Positions 8,041 through 16,999 of a DNA stretch of 64,000 nucleotides are shown here, piece by piece. Within the stretch, counting starts at the first letter, position 1. Every line of letters starts with the position of its first letter. The notes under the pieces were generated by a model. The model was not told the DNA's origin. It did not search any database and saw only the letters and a program-made list of their open reading frames with translations. The DNA is taken from contig WIAL01000034.1 of assembly GCA_015519975.1 (NCBI GenBank), forward strand, positions 1-64,000, in the 5' to 3' direction. Source of the DNA: Hydrogenothermaceae bacterium. Its GTDB lineage: Bacteria > Aquificota > Aquificia > Aquificales > Hydrogenothermaceae. Position numbers and translations under genes: made by a program.

Positions 8041-9694
8041 AATTGTGGTTGGAATATCAGCACTAGCAGCAGGTGGAGCTGCTGGCTTTATAGGATGTAA
8101 AGCAACTTATGGGAAGAAAGTAGAAGAAAAAGCTAAAGAAGCAGAGGAGATATTAAAAAAGAAAGAACAAATAGTTAAGGAGGCAGAGGAAAAAGGAAGG
8201 CAGTTAACTGAAGAACTAAAAAGAAAAGCCTTACTAGAAGCAGAACAGATAAAAAGGGAAGCAGAGGATCTAAAAAGACAGCAAGAACTTATAATTGAAA
8301 AAGAACTTTTAAAAAGAAAAAAAGAACTTGAAAATGAGCTTAAAAAAGAGAGAGAGGAACTTCAAGCATTAGAAAAAGCACTTATAACAAGGGAAGCACA
8401 GCTTGAAAAGAGAATTGCAAGAATAGAACATAGAGAAGAGGAAATAGATAAAAGATGGGAAGAAGTTAGAAAATTAGAAGAGGAAATTAGGGAAATTCAG
8501 AAAGAGATAGAAGAAAAAGAGAAAAAGATAAAAGAAGCAGAAGAAAGGTTCGAGCTTGAGCTTCAAAGAATAGCTTCTATGACAAAAGAAGAGGCAAAAG
8601 CTGAGCTTATGAAAAAAGTAGAAGAGGAATCTAAATTAGAAGCTGCTAAACTTATGAAAGAAATAGAAGAACAGGCAAGAAAAGAAGCAGATAAAGAAGC
8701 TAAATGGAACCTGGTTACAGCTATACAAAGACTTGCACCTGAAATAACAACCTCATATACAGTTTCAGTAGTTGATCTTCCAAGTAATGATTTAAAAGGG
8801 AGAATAATCGGTAGAGAAGGAAGAAACATAAGAGCATTTGAGCTAGCAACAGGAGTTGATCTAATAATAGATGATACTCCAGATATAGTTACAATATCTT
8901 CATTTGATCCGCTTAGAAGGGAAATAGCAAAACAGTCTTTAGAAAGATTAATAGCTGACGGAAGAATACATCCAGGAAGAATAGAGGAAGTTGTAGGACA
9001 GGTTAGAGAAGAAATGGAAGAAAGTGTTAGAAAACTTGGAGAAGAGACTTGCCTTGAACTTGGATTTACAGATGTAAACCCTGAACTTTATTACTATATT
9101 GGAAAACTTAATTACAGAACTTCTTATACACAAAATGTTTTACTCCATACAAAAGAAGTTGCATACCTTGCTGGGATGATGGCAGCAGAACTTGGACTTG
9201 ATGAAAAGGCAGCAAGAAGAGGCGGATTAATGCATGATATAGGAAAAGCAATATCCCATGAAGTTGGAGGCTCACATTCAAAAATTGGTGCAGAACTTGC
9301 CAAAAGATATGGAGAACCAGATGTAGTTATAAATGCTATCCTTTATCACCATAATGATGAACCTGCAAGATACCCTGAAGCAGTACTTGTTGCTGCAGCA
9401 GATGCACTTTCAGCTGCAAGACCTGGAGCAAGAAGAGAAGCACTTCAGTCTTACATAAACAGACTTGAGAAAATAGAAGCTATAGTTAACTCATTTGAAA
9501 ATGTAGAAAAATCATTTGCAATACAGGCAGGTAGAGAAGTAAGGGTTATCGTAAATGCAGAAAAACTGTCTGATGAAGAAGCTTATCTTTTAACTAAAGA
9601 GATAGCTAAAAGAATAGAAAAAGAAGTTGAATTCCCTGGTCAAGTTAAAATAACAACTATCAGAGAATCAAGATTTGTTGAAATAGCTAAATAA
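8033..9694 (+). CDS. rny: ribonuclease Y
   Basis: Membrane-anchored endoribonuclease that initiates mRNA decay. It has an N-terminal transmembrane segment (about 1-24) and a long Glu/Lys-rich coiled coil (25-235). A KH RNA-binding domain (about 240-305, with GRIIGREGRNIRAFE) follows. An HD domain (about 365-460) holds the metal-binding LMHDIGKA signature near residue 400. Total length is about 553 residues, typical of the family. The start at 8033 has AAGGAGG 9 bases upstream; the alternative ATG at 8027 is only 3 bases away. The gene overlaps fthC slightly and ends at a strong terminator. Confidence 0.96.
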   Translation: MIEIVVGISALAAGGAAGFIGCKATYGKKVEEKAKEAEEILKKKEQIVKEAEEKGRQLTEELKRKALLEAEQIKREAEDLKRQQELIIEKELLKRKKELENELKKEREELQALEKALITREAQLEKRIARIEHREEEIDKRWEEVRKLEEEIREIQKEIEEKEKKIKEAEERFELELQRIASMTKEEAKAELMKKVEEESKLEAAKLMKEIEEQARKEADKEAKWNLVTAIQRLAPEITTSYTVSVVDLPSNDLKGRIIGREGRNIRAFELATGVDLIIDDTPDIVTISSFDPLRREIAKQSLERLIADGRIHPGRIEEVVGQVREEMEESVRKLGEETCLELGFTDVNPELYYYIGKLNYRTSYTQNVLLHTKEVAYLAGMMAAELGLDEKAARRGGLMHDIGKAISHEVGGSHSKIGAELAKRYGEPDVVINAILYHHNDEPARYPEAVLVAAADALSAARPGARREALQSYINRLEKIEAIVNSFENVEKSFAIQAGREVRVIVNAEKLSDEEAYLLTKEIAKRIEKEVEFPGQVKITTIRESRFVEIAK

Positions 9695-9701
9695 TTGGAC
9701 G

Positions 9702-9722
9702 GGGGCAATTGCCCCTTTTTTT
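9702..9722 (+). terminator. rho-independent terminator after rny
   Basis: GGGGC (9702-9706), an AATT loop and GCCCC (9711-9715) are followed by seven T residues. It closes the transcript that includes pheT, 6S RNA, fthC and rny, and separates it from the ammonium transporter gene. Confidence 0.85.
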
Positions 9723-9728
9723 CTTTTA

Positions 9729-9755
9729 TGGCAATATATTTTCTGATGATCATCA
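9729..9755 (+). promoter_or_regulatory. candidate sigma-54 promoter and palindrome before the ammonium transporter
   Basis: TGGCA (9729-9733) with its GG at 9730-9731 lies exactly 10 bases before a TTTC element (9740-9743). This matches sigma-54 -24/-12 spacing and sequence except that the -12 GC reads TC. The predicted start near 9755 leaves the GGAGG at 9761-9765 in the leader. The 12-bp perfect palindrome TGATGATCATCA (9744-9755) overlaps the predicted start. The nitrogen-related target makes sigma-54 control plausible, and rpoN is present in the window, but the -12 mismatch is at a key base. Confidence 0.35.
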
Positions 9756-9772
9756 AATAAGGAGGAGTTTCA

Positions 9773-10993
9773 TTGAATATTAATCTTGCCGACAACGTAT
9801 GGATACTCGTTTCTACAGCACTTGTTCTTTTAATGGCAGTAGTTGGACTTTCTTCTTTTTATGCAGGACTTACGAAAGGAAGAAATATTTTAAACACTTT
9901 TGTTATGGTTCTAGTTTCTTTTTGTGTAACATCTTTACTATGGATAATTTATGGTTATTCATTAACATTTAGTGGAGATATTTCAGGAATAATAGGAGAT
10001 TTAAAATATTTATTTTTAAACGGTATAAATCCATCTGATCCAGCACCTTCTGCAGATAATTTATATCACTATTTATTTATATTCTTTCAAATGACATTTG
10101 CAGCAATTACTGTTGCATTAATGGTTGGTGCTTTTATTGAAAGAATGAATTTTAAAGCATGGATACTAATATCTATTTTATGGGCTACTTTTGTTTATTT
10201 TCCTGTGGCCCACTGGATATGGGGTGGTGGATGGCTTTCAGGTCTCGGCACTCTAGATTTTGCAGGAGGACTTGTAGTTCACGAAACGTGTGGTGTTGGT
10301 GCATTAGTAGGAGCTGTACTGTTGGGGGCAAGAAGGGAAAACATAATGAAACCTGCAAACCTTCCACTTGCAGCAGTTGGTGCAGGGCTTCTTTGGTTTG
10401 GATGGTTTGGATTTAATGGTGGTTCTGCACTGTCTATAAGCAGTCAAGCTGTTTCTGCAGCCTTTGTAACAACACTTGCATCTGTTACTGGCGGACTTAC
10501 TTGGATGTTTGCTGAATGGATAAAATTCAAAAAGCCAACTACACTTGGATTAATAACTGGATTTATAGCAGGACTTGCTACAATAACACCAGCTTCTGGA
10601 TTTGTAGATGTTTTTGGTGGAGTATTAATTGGATTTTTAGGTGGTTTGGTATGCTTTTTAGCAGTAGTTTACCTTAAAGCTAAATTTAAATATGATGATT
10701 CCCTTGATGTTTGGGGTGTACACGGTGTTGGTGGTATGCTAGGTGCCTTAATGATTGCATTTCTTGCTAAAGAATCTATTGGAGGAGTGTCAGGATTATT
10801 CTTTGGAAATGGTTCATTAATAATTCCTCAAATAGTTGGAATAATAGCTGTTGGTATTTATACGGCAATCGTTACATTTTTGATATTTAAAGTAGTAGAT
10901 AAGATTACACCTATTAGAGTATCAAAAGAAGAAGAAATAACTGGTCTTGACGAACAACTGCATGGGGAAAAAGCATATATGGATATACTATGA
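9773..10993 (+). CDS. amt: ammonium transporter, Amt/MEP/Rh family
   Basis: A 406-residue polytopic inner-membrane channel with about 11 hydrophobic helices. The twin-histidine pore pair is visible as H146 in FPVAHWIWGGGW and H316 in VWGVHGVGGMLG; the signature FNGGSALSI is also present. The start is TTG, placed 7 bases after GGAGG. The N-terminus is short, consistent with no cleaved signal peptide. A glnK/PII gene, the usual partner, does not follow; ymdB does, with an overlapping start. A terminator separates it from rny. Confidence 0.95.
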   Translation: MNINLADNVWILVSTALVLLMAVVGLSSFYAGLTKGRNILNTFVMVLVSFCVTSLLWIIYGYSLTFSGDISGIIGDLKYLFLNGINPSDPAPSADNLYHYLFIFFQMTFAAITVALMVGAFIERMNFKAWILISILWATFVYFPVAHWIWGGGWLSGLGTLDFAGGLVVHETCGVGALVGAVLLGARRENIMKPANLPLAAVGAGLLWFGWFGFNGGSALSISSQAVSAAFVTTLASVTGGLTWMFAEWIKFKKPTTLGLITGFIAGLATITPASGFVDVFGGVLIGFLGGLVCFLAVVYLKAKFKYDDSLDVWGVHGVGGMLGALMIAFLAKESIGGVSGLFFGNGSLIIPQIVGIIAVGIYTAIVTFLIFKVVDKITPIRVSKEEEITGLDEQLHGEKAYMDIL

Positions 10994-11760
10994 TGAACGT
11001 ACTTTTAATAGGAGATATCATTGGAAGAACAGGGAGAAAAGCTTTAAAAAAATTTCTCCCTGAGGTTATAAAAAAATATGAAATTGATTTCATTGTGGCA
11101 AATGCAGAAAACTCTGCAGGAGGAAATGGTTTAACTAGAAAAGTATACAATGAGCTCGTAAATTTAAATATAGATGTATTAACCTCAGGAAACCATATTT
11201 TTGATAAAAAAGAAATATTTGATTTTATAGACAAAGCTGAAAATATTCTTCGTCCTGCCAACTATCCTCCTGGAGTCCCCGGCAGAGGATACAATATTTT
11301 TGAAAAAAATGGCATTAAAGTAGGCGTCATAAACTTAATGGGAAGAGTGTTTATGGGTATAGCTTTAGATTGCCCTTTTAGGAAATTTGATAAGATTTAT
11401 AATGAAATAAAAGATAAAGTAGATTATATAATAGTTGATTTTCATGCAGAAGTAACATCTGAGAAAAATGCCTTTGGATATTATGTTGACGGAAGAGCAG
11501 ATGTTGTTTTTGGCACACATTCCCATGTTGCAACAGCAGATGAAAAACTCTTAAAAAACGGAACTGTATATATTACAGACGTTGGGATGACAGGGGCTTA
11601 TCACTCAGTGATTGGTATGGAGATAGATAAACCTATTAAAAGATTTTTAACAGGCATATCTGAAAAATTTGATGTTTCAAAAGAAGGATTGTTATTTCAA
11701 GGTTTATTTGTAAATTTAAAAGAGAAAAAATTTGAAAGGGTAAAATTAATAGAGGATTAA
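10993..11760 (+). CDS. ymdB: YmdB-family metallophosphoesterase (2',3'-cAMP phosphodiesterase-like)
   Basis: About 255 residues covering the calcineurin-like family TIGR00282. Metal-binding residues are in GDIIGRTGR at the N-terminus, NAENSAGGNG (about 37-46), SGNHIFDKKE (about 62-71), DFHAE and GTHSHVATAD (about 172-181). Members hydrolyse 2',3'-cyclic nucleotides and affect biofilm or stress states in Bacillus. There the gene neighbours rny; here the ammonium transporter sits between the two. Tandem ATGs at 10990 and 10993 overlap the transporter stop; the second gives the family-typical start MNVLLIGD. Confidence 0.9.
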   Translation: MNVLLIGDIIGRTGRKALKKFLPEVIKKYEIDFIVANAENSAGGNGLTRKVYNELVNLNIDVLTSGNHIFDKKEIFDFIDKAENILRPANYPPGVPGRGYNIFEKNGIKVGVINLMGRVFMGIALDCPFRKFDKIYNEIKDKVDYIIVDFHAEVTSEKNAFGYYVDGRADVVFGTHSHVATADEKLLKNGTVYITDVGMTGAYHSVIGMEIDKPIKRFLTGISEKFDVSKEGLLFQGLFVNLKEKKFERVKLIED

Positions 11761-11761
11761 G

Positions 11762-12844
11762 ATGAATTTCATTAAATTTTTAAAATTACCTATATTAGAT
11801 AGAGAAAAGAAACAATTTGGTCAAAGAATAAAGCTTGAAAATGATAAAGAGATAACTCAAGATGAATTATCTTCATTTATTGAAAATATTCAGCAAAAAA
11901 AATACACATTCATAAATTTATCTAAAGATATTTTGGAAAACGAAACAATTCTTTCCTTGTTAAATCATGAGAACACAGTACTTATTACAGAAGCAGAAGT
12001 AAATAATTTTAAAACTGCAGCTTATATAGATTATCCACAAGAAGCTGTAGAAAAAGCAGACTTTATATTTATAAGAAACATTGATGAACTGGAAAAGGCT
12101 GTAAAATTCAAAGGTCAAATAATTTATGAAAATATAAAAACAGAAGAGGAATTTGAGAGCTTAAAGAATAAAAATGAAATAAGTTATTTTGAAGGTTTCT
12201 TTTTTGCAAAAGTAAAAGAAATAAAAAATGAAAAGATAAAGTCTTCAAAACTTGACCTTATAAATTTATTTAATTTAGTTATGGAAGACTTTGATACCAA
12301 GAAAATAGAAGACGCATTAAAAAGAAATCCAGATTTAAGTTTACATTTACTTAGATATGTTAATTCTGCAGCTTTTAGCTTTAGAAGTAAAATCACTTCA
12401 CTGAAACATGCAGTTTCTATACTAGGTCAGAAACAGTTTCTTAACTGGATTTTACTTCAAATGTACTATAGTGAAGATTCTTCAAAAAATTATTTACTTG
12501 AAACTGCAGCTATCCGTGCCAAAATGATGGAATTTTTATCAGAGAAGATAGGAGAAGATAAAGAAAAAGGTTTTTTAGTAGGTGTATTATCTTTATCTAA
12601 CGTACTTCTTGAAGTAGATATAAAGGATATTCTTTCTCAAATAAACGTTACAGAGGATATAAAAAGATCTTTATTAGAAAGAAATACAAATATAGGAAAA
12701 CTTCTTGACATTATAGAAAAACTTGAAGAAGAGGATCTAATAACCGTAGAAAAACGATCCAATGAACTTGGGATAAATATAAGTGATATTATGGAAGCAC
12801 AGCTTAAAGCTATTGCCTGGTATAATCAGCTTCAATTAAGTTAG
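11762..12844 (+). CDS. signal-transduction protein with degenerate EAL region and HDOD domain
   Basis: A 360-residue protein of the YuxH-like architecture. The N-terminal half keeps the fold-related segment [18 protein letters not shown] (about 142-159) seen at the EAL/HDOD junction, but no E-x-L metal-binding motif is visible, so c-di-GMP hydrolysis is unlikely. The C-terminal half (about 165-355) is an HDOD domain, with [19 protein letters not shown] and [20 protein letters not shown]. It starts 1 base after ymdB and overlaps the 3' end of the convergent pdxA by 35 bases. Likely a scaffold or regulator; partners are unknown. Confidence 0.8.
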   Translation: MNFIKFLKLPILDREKKQFGQRIKLENDKEITQDELSSFIENIQQKKYTFINLSKDILENETILSLLNHENTVLITEAEVNNFKTAAYIDYPQEAVEKADFIFIRNIDELEKAVKFKGQIIYENIKTEEEFESLKNKNEISYFEGFFFAKVKEIKNEKIKSSKLDLINLFNLVMEDFDTKKIEDALKRNPDLSLHLLRYVNSAAFSFRSKITSLKHAVSILGQKQFLNWILLQMYYSEDSSKNYLLETAAIRAKMMEFLSEKIGEDKEKGFLVGVLSLSNVLLEVDIKDILSQINVTEDIKRSLLERNTNIGKLLDIIEKLEEEDLITVEKRSNELGINISDIMEAQLKAIAWYNQLQLS

Positions 12845-13790
12845 CAGCAAGTTTTACGGCTTCAATAAAGGAAGAAGGATCAGCTTTCAATTTTCCAGCA
12901 ATATCATATCCCGTTCCATGGTCTGGAGATGTTCTAATAAATGGAAGTCCAAGGGTTATGTTAACTGCTTTTTTAAAACAAAGTAGTTTCAGTGGTATAA
13001 GCCCCTGGTCGTGGTACATTGCAACATACATATCAAAATTTTTATAACTATTAAATGCAGTATCGGCAGACAAAGGACCAATAACATTTATTTCTTTTTT
13101 CCTAAGTTCTTCCAAGGCTGGAATAATAATATCTATTTCTTCTCTTCCTATGTTTCCTCCATCCCCAGCATGAGGATTCAAACCAAGAACAGCAAATTTT
13201 GGATTTTTTATCTTAAATTTTGTTTTTAACTCTTTATCTAAAAGTTTTATTTTTGAGATTATCTTTTCTTTAGTTATATTTCTAGGAACATCCTTTAATG
13301 GAATATGGGTTGTTATAAGTGCAACTTTCAGTTTTTCACACATTAAGACCATAGCATATTCTTTTATGCCAAAACTTTCTGCAAGATAATCTGTATGACC
13401 TGCATACTTAAAGCCTGCCTTCATTGTATACTCTTTAGATATTGGAAGTGTAACTAATGCATTTATTTTTCTACTTTTAATATCATTAACAGCTTTTTCA
13501 AGATATAAAACAGATGCTTTACCTGTAAGCTCAGAAGGACTACCTGGAGAAAACTCCTTATCAAATATATTTATAAGATAAAAACCTTTATCTTTAGCTT
13601 CATCTGCATCATCTATCTCTTTATAAAATTTTTCCTTTTTTAAAAGAAAAATGTAATTATCAATAATTTTTTTTGAACCATAGATTATATAAGAAAAATT
13701 AGATGGAAGTTTATAATACGATTTTACAAGTATTTCTGGAGAAATTCCTGAAGGATCTCCTAAAGTTATAGCTATTTTCTTACCAGACAA
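12810..13790 (-). CDS. pdxA: 4-hydroxythreonine-4-phosphate dehydrogenase
   Basis: NAD-dependent, metal-requiring enzyme of the DXP-dependent pyridoxal phosphate pathway, 326 residues. Family blocks visible are [13 protein letters not shown] at the N-terminus, TLPISKE, the histidine in [22 protein letters not shown] (about 203-213), [11 protein letters not shown] and [14 protein letters not shown] near the end. The start is a TTG that overlaps the end of the dsrH-like gene by 11 bases, so it depends on translational coupling. It is the last gene of the moeB-tusA-dsrEFH operon; dxr at 23-24 kb belongs to the pathway supplying DXP-derived products. Confidence 0.94.
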   Translation of the reverse strand: MSGKKIAITLGDPSGISPEILVKSYYKLPSNFSYIIYGSKKIIDNYIFLLKKEKFYKEIDDADEAKDKGFYLINIFDKEFSPGSPSELTGKASVLYLEKAVNDIKSRKINALVTLPISKEYTMKAGFKYAGHTDYLAESFGIKEYAMVLMCEKLKVALITTHIPLKDVPRNITKEKIISKIKLLDKELKTKFKIKNPKFAVLGLNPHAGDGGNIGREEIDIIIPALEELRKKEINVIGPLSADTAFNSYKNFDMYVAMYHDQGLIPLKLLCFKKAVNITLGLPFIRTSPDHGTGYDIAGKLKADPSSFIEAVKLAANLIEADYTRQ

Positions 13791-14022
13791 CTACTTTTTG
13801 AGCCTTTTCGATTAAGTTTATTATATATTCATAAGAAACAAGATTTTCTTGAGGTACCTTTACATTTCTTGCAATAACATCTTCTTCACATGCAACCCAG
13901 TTTTTCTTAGAGGGAAGTCTAAGTACCGCATCCTGAATTAAAACAATAATATCATCATCATTAATTAAGTCTGCTTCTGGGAAGTCTGCAGGTCTTTTTA
14001 CCAGCCAAAGTGTATTTACCAT
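13780..14022 (-). CDS. DsrH/TusB-like sulfur-relay protein
   Basis: An 80-residue DsrH/TusB-like subunit, recognised from the start [11 protein letters not shown], the [12 protein letters not shown] core and a single cysteine (C45). TusB/DsrH forms part of a hexameric TusBCD/DsrEFH complex that relays persulfide sulfur. The ATG at 14022 is chosen over an earlier in-frame codon: it overlaps the stop of the dsrF-like gene and has GCGAGGT upstream. It is the third of three adjacent DsrE-fold genes. Confidence 0.8.
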   Translation of the reverse strand: MVNTLWLVKRPADFPEADLINDDDIIVLIQDAVLRLPSKKNWVACEEDVIARNVKVPQENLVSYEYIINLIEKAQKVVVW

Positions 14023-14366
14023 GTTAAGGTAACCTCGCTGTCTTTTATTATTTCGCAAATATCATCTTTAGGTAGTTTATCTATATCGACTCCCCAGTCT
14101 TTTAATTTAAGTCCTCTTTCTCTCAACGCTTCTTCTTCTGCTATAATTTTTGCTCCCATCATATCAAGAGCTTCAATTGATTTATCTAAAGGTTCAATAC
14201 CTATTAACTGAGGTTTCCAGTCGGTTAAAGCATACACACCATCTCTTATAAAAATAACTGATACTTCATGTTCCATAGCACTTCCGACTGCCTGTCTTAA
14301 AGCTTCAAATGTTTTCCAGCTGAAGGGAGAAGAACGAATAACAACAGACATTTTCTTTTTAGCCAT
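14016..14366 (-). CDS. DsrF/TusC-like sulfur-relay protein
   Basis: A 116-residue DsrE-fold protein with the core VVIRSSPFSWKTFEALRQAVGSAM and the VSVIFIRDGVYAL strand typical of TusC/DsrF. A single cysteine lies at position 104; TusC proteins usually act structurally in the TusBCD hexamer. An AGAGGATAAA ribosome site precedes the ATG. It lies 8 bases after the dsrE-like gene and overlaps the dsrH-like gene by 7 bases, consistent with stoichiometric production of complex subunits. Confidence 0.82.
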   Translation of the reverse strand: MAKKKMSVVIRSSPFSWKTFEALRQAVGSAMEHEVSVIFIRDGVYALTDWKPQLIGIEPLDKSIEALDMMGAKIIAEEEALRERGLKLKDWGVDIDKLPKDDICEIIKDSEVTLTW

Positions 14367-14374
14367 TTTATCCT

Positions 14375-14677
14375 CTAATCTAATATGATAACTTTTTCAT
14401 ACTCTTTTATTAACTTAGCAAGTCCATACATACTGCTGCTTTCTGCCCATGAATCAGGCTTTATCTTTCTCTGCTCTGCATTATGGGCACAGTAGTAAAT
14501 TTTTACACCGTTTTCTGCAAGATTTTTAATTTCTTCTCTTACTATTGAATAAAGACCATTTCCCATAAAAAAAATAGCTGTGTCGTGTCCTTGATTTATA
14601 GAAGCTTGAGACATTTTAATTAATGTATTAAAGTCATTAGAATACGGGTTGCTTACCATTATAAAAAGCAGTTTCAT
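14375..14677 (-). CDS. DsrE/TusD-like sulfur-relay protein
   Basis: A 100-residue DsrE-fold protein: the strand KLLFIMVSNPYSND, the helix, DTAIFFMGNGLYSI and then the candidate sulfur-carrying C63 in IYYCAHNAEQR. In TusD/DsrE the equivalent cysteine accepts persulfide from TusA. It overlaps the tusA stop by 4 bases. No TusE/DsrC or dsrAB homologue is in the window, so the final acceptor cannot be named. Confidence 0.82.
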   Translation of the reverse strand: MKLLFIMVSNPYSNDFNTLIKMSQASINQGHDTAIFFMGNGLYSIVREEIKNLAENGVKIYYCAHNAEQRKIKPDSWAESSSMYGLAKLIKEYEKVIILD

Positions 14678-14916
14678 TTTACCTTCCTAACATAAAGTTC
14701 CCAGAGATTATCTCCTATTTGCTTTAACTCTATTACTTCTTGACCTTCCTCTCTCATACTTTTTGGCACATTTTCTACTGAAGGAGGATAATCAAGTATA
14801 ACTTTTAGAATTTGACCTGGCTCCATTTGCTCCATAATTAGCTTACTTTTTACAAAAGTAAATGGACAAACTTCACCTTTTAAATCAAGTTCTCTATCTG
14901 CTTTTATTTCAGACAT
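14674..14916 (-). CDS. tusA: TusA-family sulfurtransferase
   Basis: An 80-residue sulfur carrier. The family motif is DLKGEVCPFTFVKSKL, with the persulfide-forming cysteine at C17 followed by proline. TusA receives sulfur from a cysteine desulfurase or rhodanese and passes it to DsrE/TusD-type proteins. A strong AGGAGG ribosome site lies 7 bases before the ATG. The gene sits between an E1-like activating enzyme and the DsrE-fold trio, the classic relay order. Confidence 0.9.
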   Translation of the reverse strand: MSEIKADRELDLKGEVCPFTFVKSKLIMEQMEPGQILKVILDYPPSVENVPKSMREEGQEVIELKQIGDNLWELYVRKVK

Positions 14917-14925
14917 TAAAACCTC

Positions 14926-15747
14926 CTAAAACCTAATCTCACAGCTTTCTTGATCATATTCTATAAGTTCTTTTATTTTTGGATTTTCACCGCATAAAGG
15001 ACATTTTTTGTCTTTTCTAAGTTTAACAACATTAAACTCTGTACCAAGAGCATCAAATATTAAAAGTTTACCAACTAAAGGCTCTCCAATATCAAGTATA
15101 AGTTTTAGAGCCTCATTTGCTTGAAGGGTTCCCATTATTCCACCAACAACGCCAAGTAATCCTGCTTCTTGACAGCTAGGTACAAGCCCTGGAGGTGGTG
15201 GCTCTGGGAATAGACATCTATAACAAGGAGAGTTTTCCTTATCTCTGTAATCAAAAGTTGTAAGCTGACCTTCAAATCTAAGTATCGCTGCAGAAACAAG
15301 AGGTTTATTTAAAAAGTAACATGCATCATTTACCAAAAACCTTGTTGGAAAGTTATCAGATCCATCTAAGACAATATCATAATCCTTAATTATATCCAAA
15401 ACATTTCCTTTATGAATTTTTTCATTATAAGCAACGACTTTAACATCAGGATTAAGCTCTTCTAGAGTTTTCTTTGCAGATTCAACTTTAGGCATTCCAA
15501 CCCTTGAGGTGTTGTGAAGTATCTGTCTTTGAAGATTAGAAAAATCTACAACATCAAAATCAACAACACCAATAGTACCAACACCGGCTGCCGCCAGATA
15601 GTATAAAGCAGGCGAACCTAAGCCTCCAGCTCCAACAACAAGTACTTTGGATTTTAAAAGTTTTTCCTGTCCTTTTCCGCCCACCTCAGGCAGTATTATA
15701 TGCCTACTGTATCTTTTTATCTGTTCTTCAGTAAATTGAAAAGACAT
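14926..15747 (-). CDS. moeB: ThiF/MoeB-family E1-like adenylyltransferase
   Basis: About 273 residues of the HesA/MoeB/ThiF family, which adenylates the C-terminus of a ubiquitin-like sulfur carrier (MoaD or ThiS). The nucleotide loop VLVVGAGGLGSPAL lies near residues 38-51, the SNLQRQI arginine-finger block near 70 and DGSDNFPTR near 126. Two C-x2-C pairs (CYRC, CPLC) form the zinc site. The C-terminus lacks a rhodanese domain. The ATG at 15747 follows AGAGGTG; an upstream GTG is less likely. MoeB and ThiF cannot be separated from sequence alone. It heads the sulfur-relay operon. Confidence 0.85.
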   Translation of the reverse strand: MSFQFTEEQIKRYSRHIILPEVGGKGQEKLLKSKVLVVGAGGLGSPALYYLAAAGVGTIGVVDFDVVDFSNLQRQILHNTSRVGMPKVESAKKTLEELNPDVKVVAYNEKIHKGNVLDIIKDYDIVLDGSDNFPTRFLVNDACYFLNKPLVSAAILRFEGQLTTFDYRDKENSPCYRCLFPEPPPPGLVPSCQEAGLLGVVGGIMGTLQANEALKLILDIGEPLVGKLLIFDALGTEFNVVKLRKDKKCPLCGENPKIKELIEYDQESCEIRF

Positions 15748-15823
15748 TAACAACACCTCTTTTTGGAAATTTAAAATATATATAATATATTAAATATTAT
15801 CTTCATTCAATTAATGAAATTTA

Positions 15824-16954
15824 TCATAAGGTAATACTTACATCTTCCGGAATTTCCTGACCTGATGGAATACCTTCAACAAGTTCTCTCATCAAGTCCT
15901 TAACATGAACAAGTCTTTTTATCCTGTATCCATTAGAACCGCTAAAAAATAAACCTGTTTCATATCTTCCAAGATAAGCATCTCCGAGTCTATCTGCTAT
16001 ACAGTATCCTACTTTCTTAGCCTCTTCACCGTGATTACAAGGTACAACACAGTTAGAAACACATTTTACTTCAGGAGCTTTTCCTTCCTGAATGTCTTTT
16101 AAAAGTTTTGTTATTATTCCCCTTGCAGGATATCCAACTGGAGATTTTAAAAGCTGTATATCATCTTTTTTTGCATTTATGATAACTTTTTTAAATTCCT
16201 CAGATGCATCACACTCATAAGTACCTACAAATCTTGTTCCCATCTGTACGCCAGCAGCACCCAGATTTAGATAAAATTCTATATCATTCTTATCCCATAT
16301 GCCTCCAGCAGCTATAACTGGGAAATCTCCCCATTTATCTCTTTCCTCTATAACCTGCGGAACTAAATTCTCAAGCTGAAATTCTGGTTTTAAGCAATCT
16401 TCATAAGGAAGTCCCTGATGTCCTCCTGATTTTGGACCTTCTACTACAACAGCATCTGGAAGTCTATTATATTTTTTCTTCCAGTGCTTACATATAACCC
16501 TTAAAGCTCTTGCTGACGAAACTATCGGTACAAGAGCAACATCCGATTCTGCTGCATACTCTGGGAGCCTAAGTGGAAGACCTGCCCCTGAAATTATTAT
16601 ATTTGCACCAGCTTCAATTGAATCTTTGACAACTCTTCCGTAATCTGTTATTGCACAAAGTATATTAACTCCAATTACAGCTTTTTCTCCGCCAGCTATA
16701 TCTTTTGCATCTCTAATTATTTGTGTTAAAGCTTCTTTATTGTGAATATATTTACTTCCAACTGGTCTTCCATCTTTAAGTCTTACATAATTTGGATGTC
16801 TGTATCCTGTGCCTACAGATGAAACAACTCCAAGTCCACCATGCTTAGAAACAGATCCTGCTAAATTTTCCCAAGAAATACCAACACCCATTCCACCCTG
16901 TATTATAGGATACTGTATTTCATATTTTCCTATTCTTAACGGCTGAAAACCCAT
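15824..16954 (-). CDS. nitronate monooxygenase / 2-nitropropane dioxygenase-like flavoprotein
   Basis: A 376-residue TIM-barrel FMN oxidoreductase of the NPD family. Visible features are the N-terminal PIIQGGMGVGIS, the VEGPKSGGHQG loop (about 171-181) with a catalytic-type histidine, FPVIAAGGIWD and GAAGVQMGTRFV. A distinctive C-terminal part (about 298-376) carries cysteines at 298, 302, 306 and 318, which is not typical of classic nitronate monooxygenases. The true substrate is therefore uncertain; relatives include enoyl-ACP reductase II-like enzymes. It stands alone on the minus strand. Confidence 0.8.
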   Translation of the reverse strand: MGFQPLRIGKYEIQYPIIQGGMGVGISWENLAGSVSKHGGLGVVSSVGTGYRHPNYVRLKDGRPVGSKYIHNKEALTQIIRDAKDIAGGEKAVIGVNILCAITDYGRVVKDSIEAGANIIISGAGLPLRLPEYAAESDVALVPIVSSARALRVICKHWKKKYNRLPDAVVVEGPKSGGHQGLPYEDCLKPEFQLENLVPQVIEERDKWGDFPVIAAGGIWDKNDIEFYLNLGAAGVQMGTRFVGTYECDASEEFKKVIINAKKDDIQLLKSPVGYPARGIITKLLKDIQEGKAPEVKCVSNCVVPCNHGEEAKKVGYCIADRLGDAYLGRYETGLFFSGSNGYRIKRLVHVKDLMRELVEGIPSGQEIPEDVSITL

Positions 16955-16999
16955 CTTATTTCTCCATTTTAAATTTAACTTTAAAATATAACATAAATT

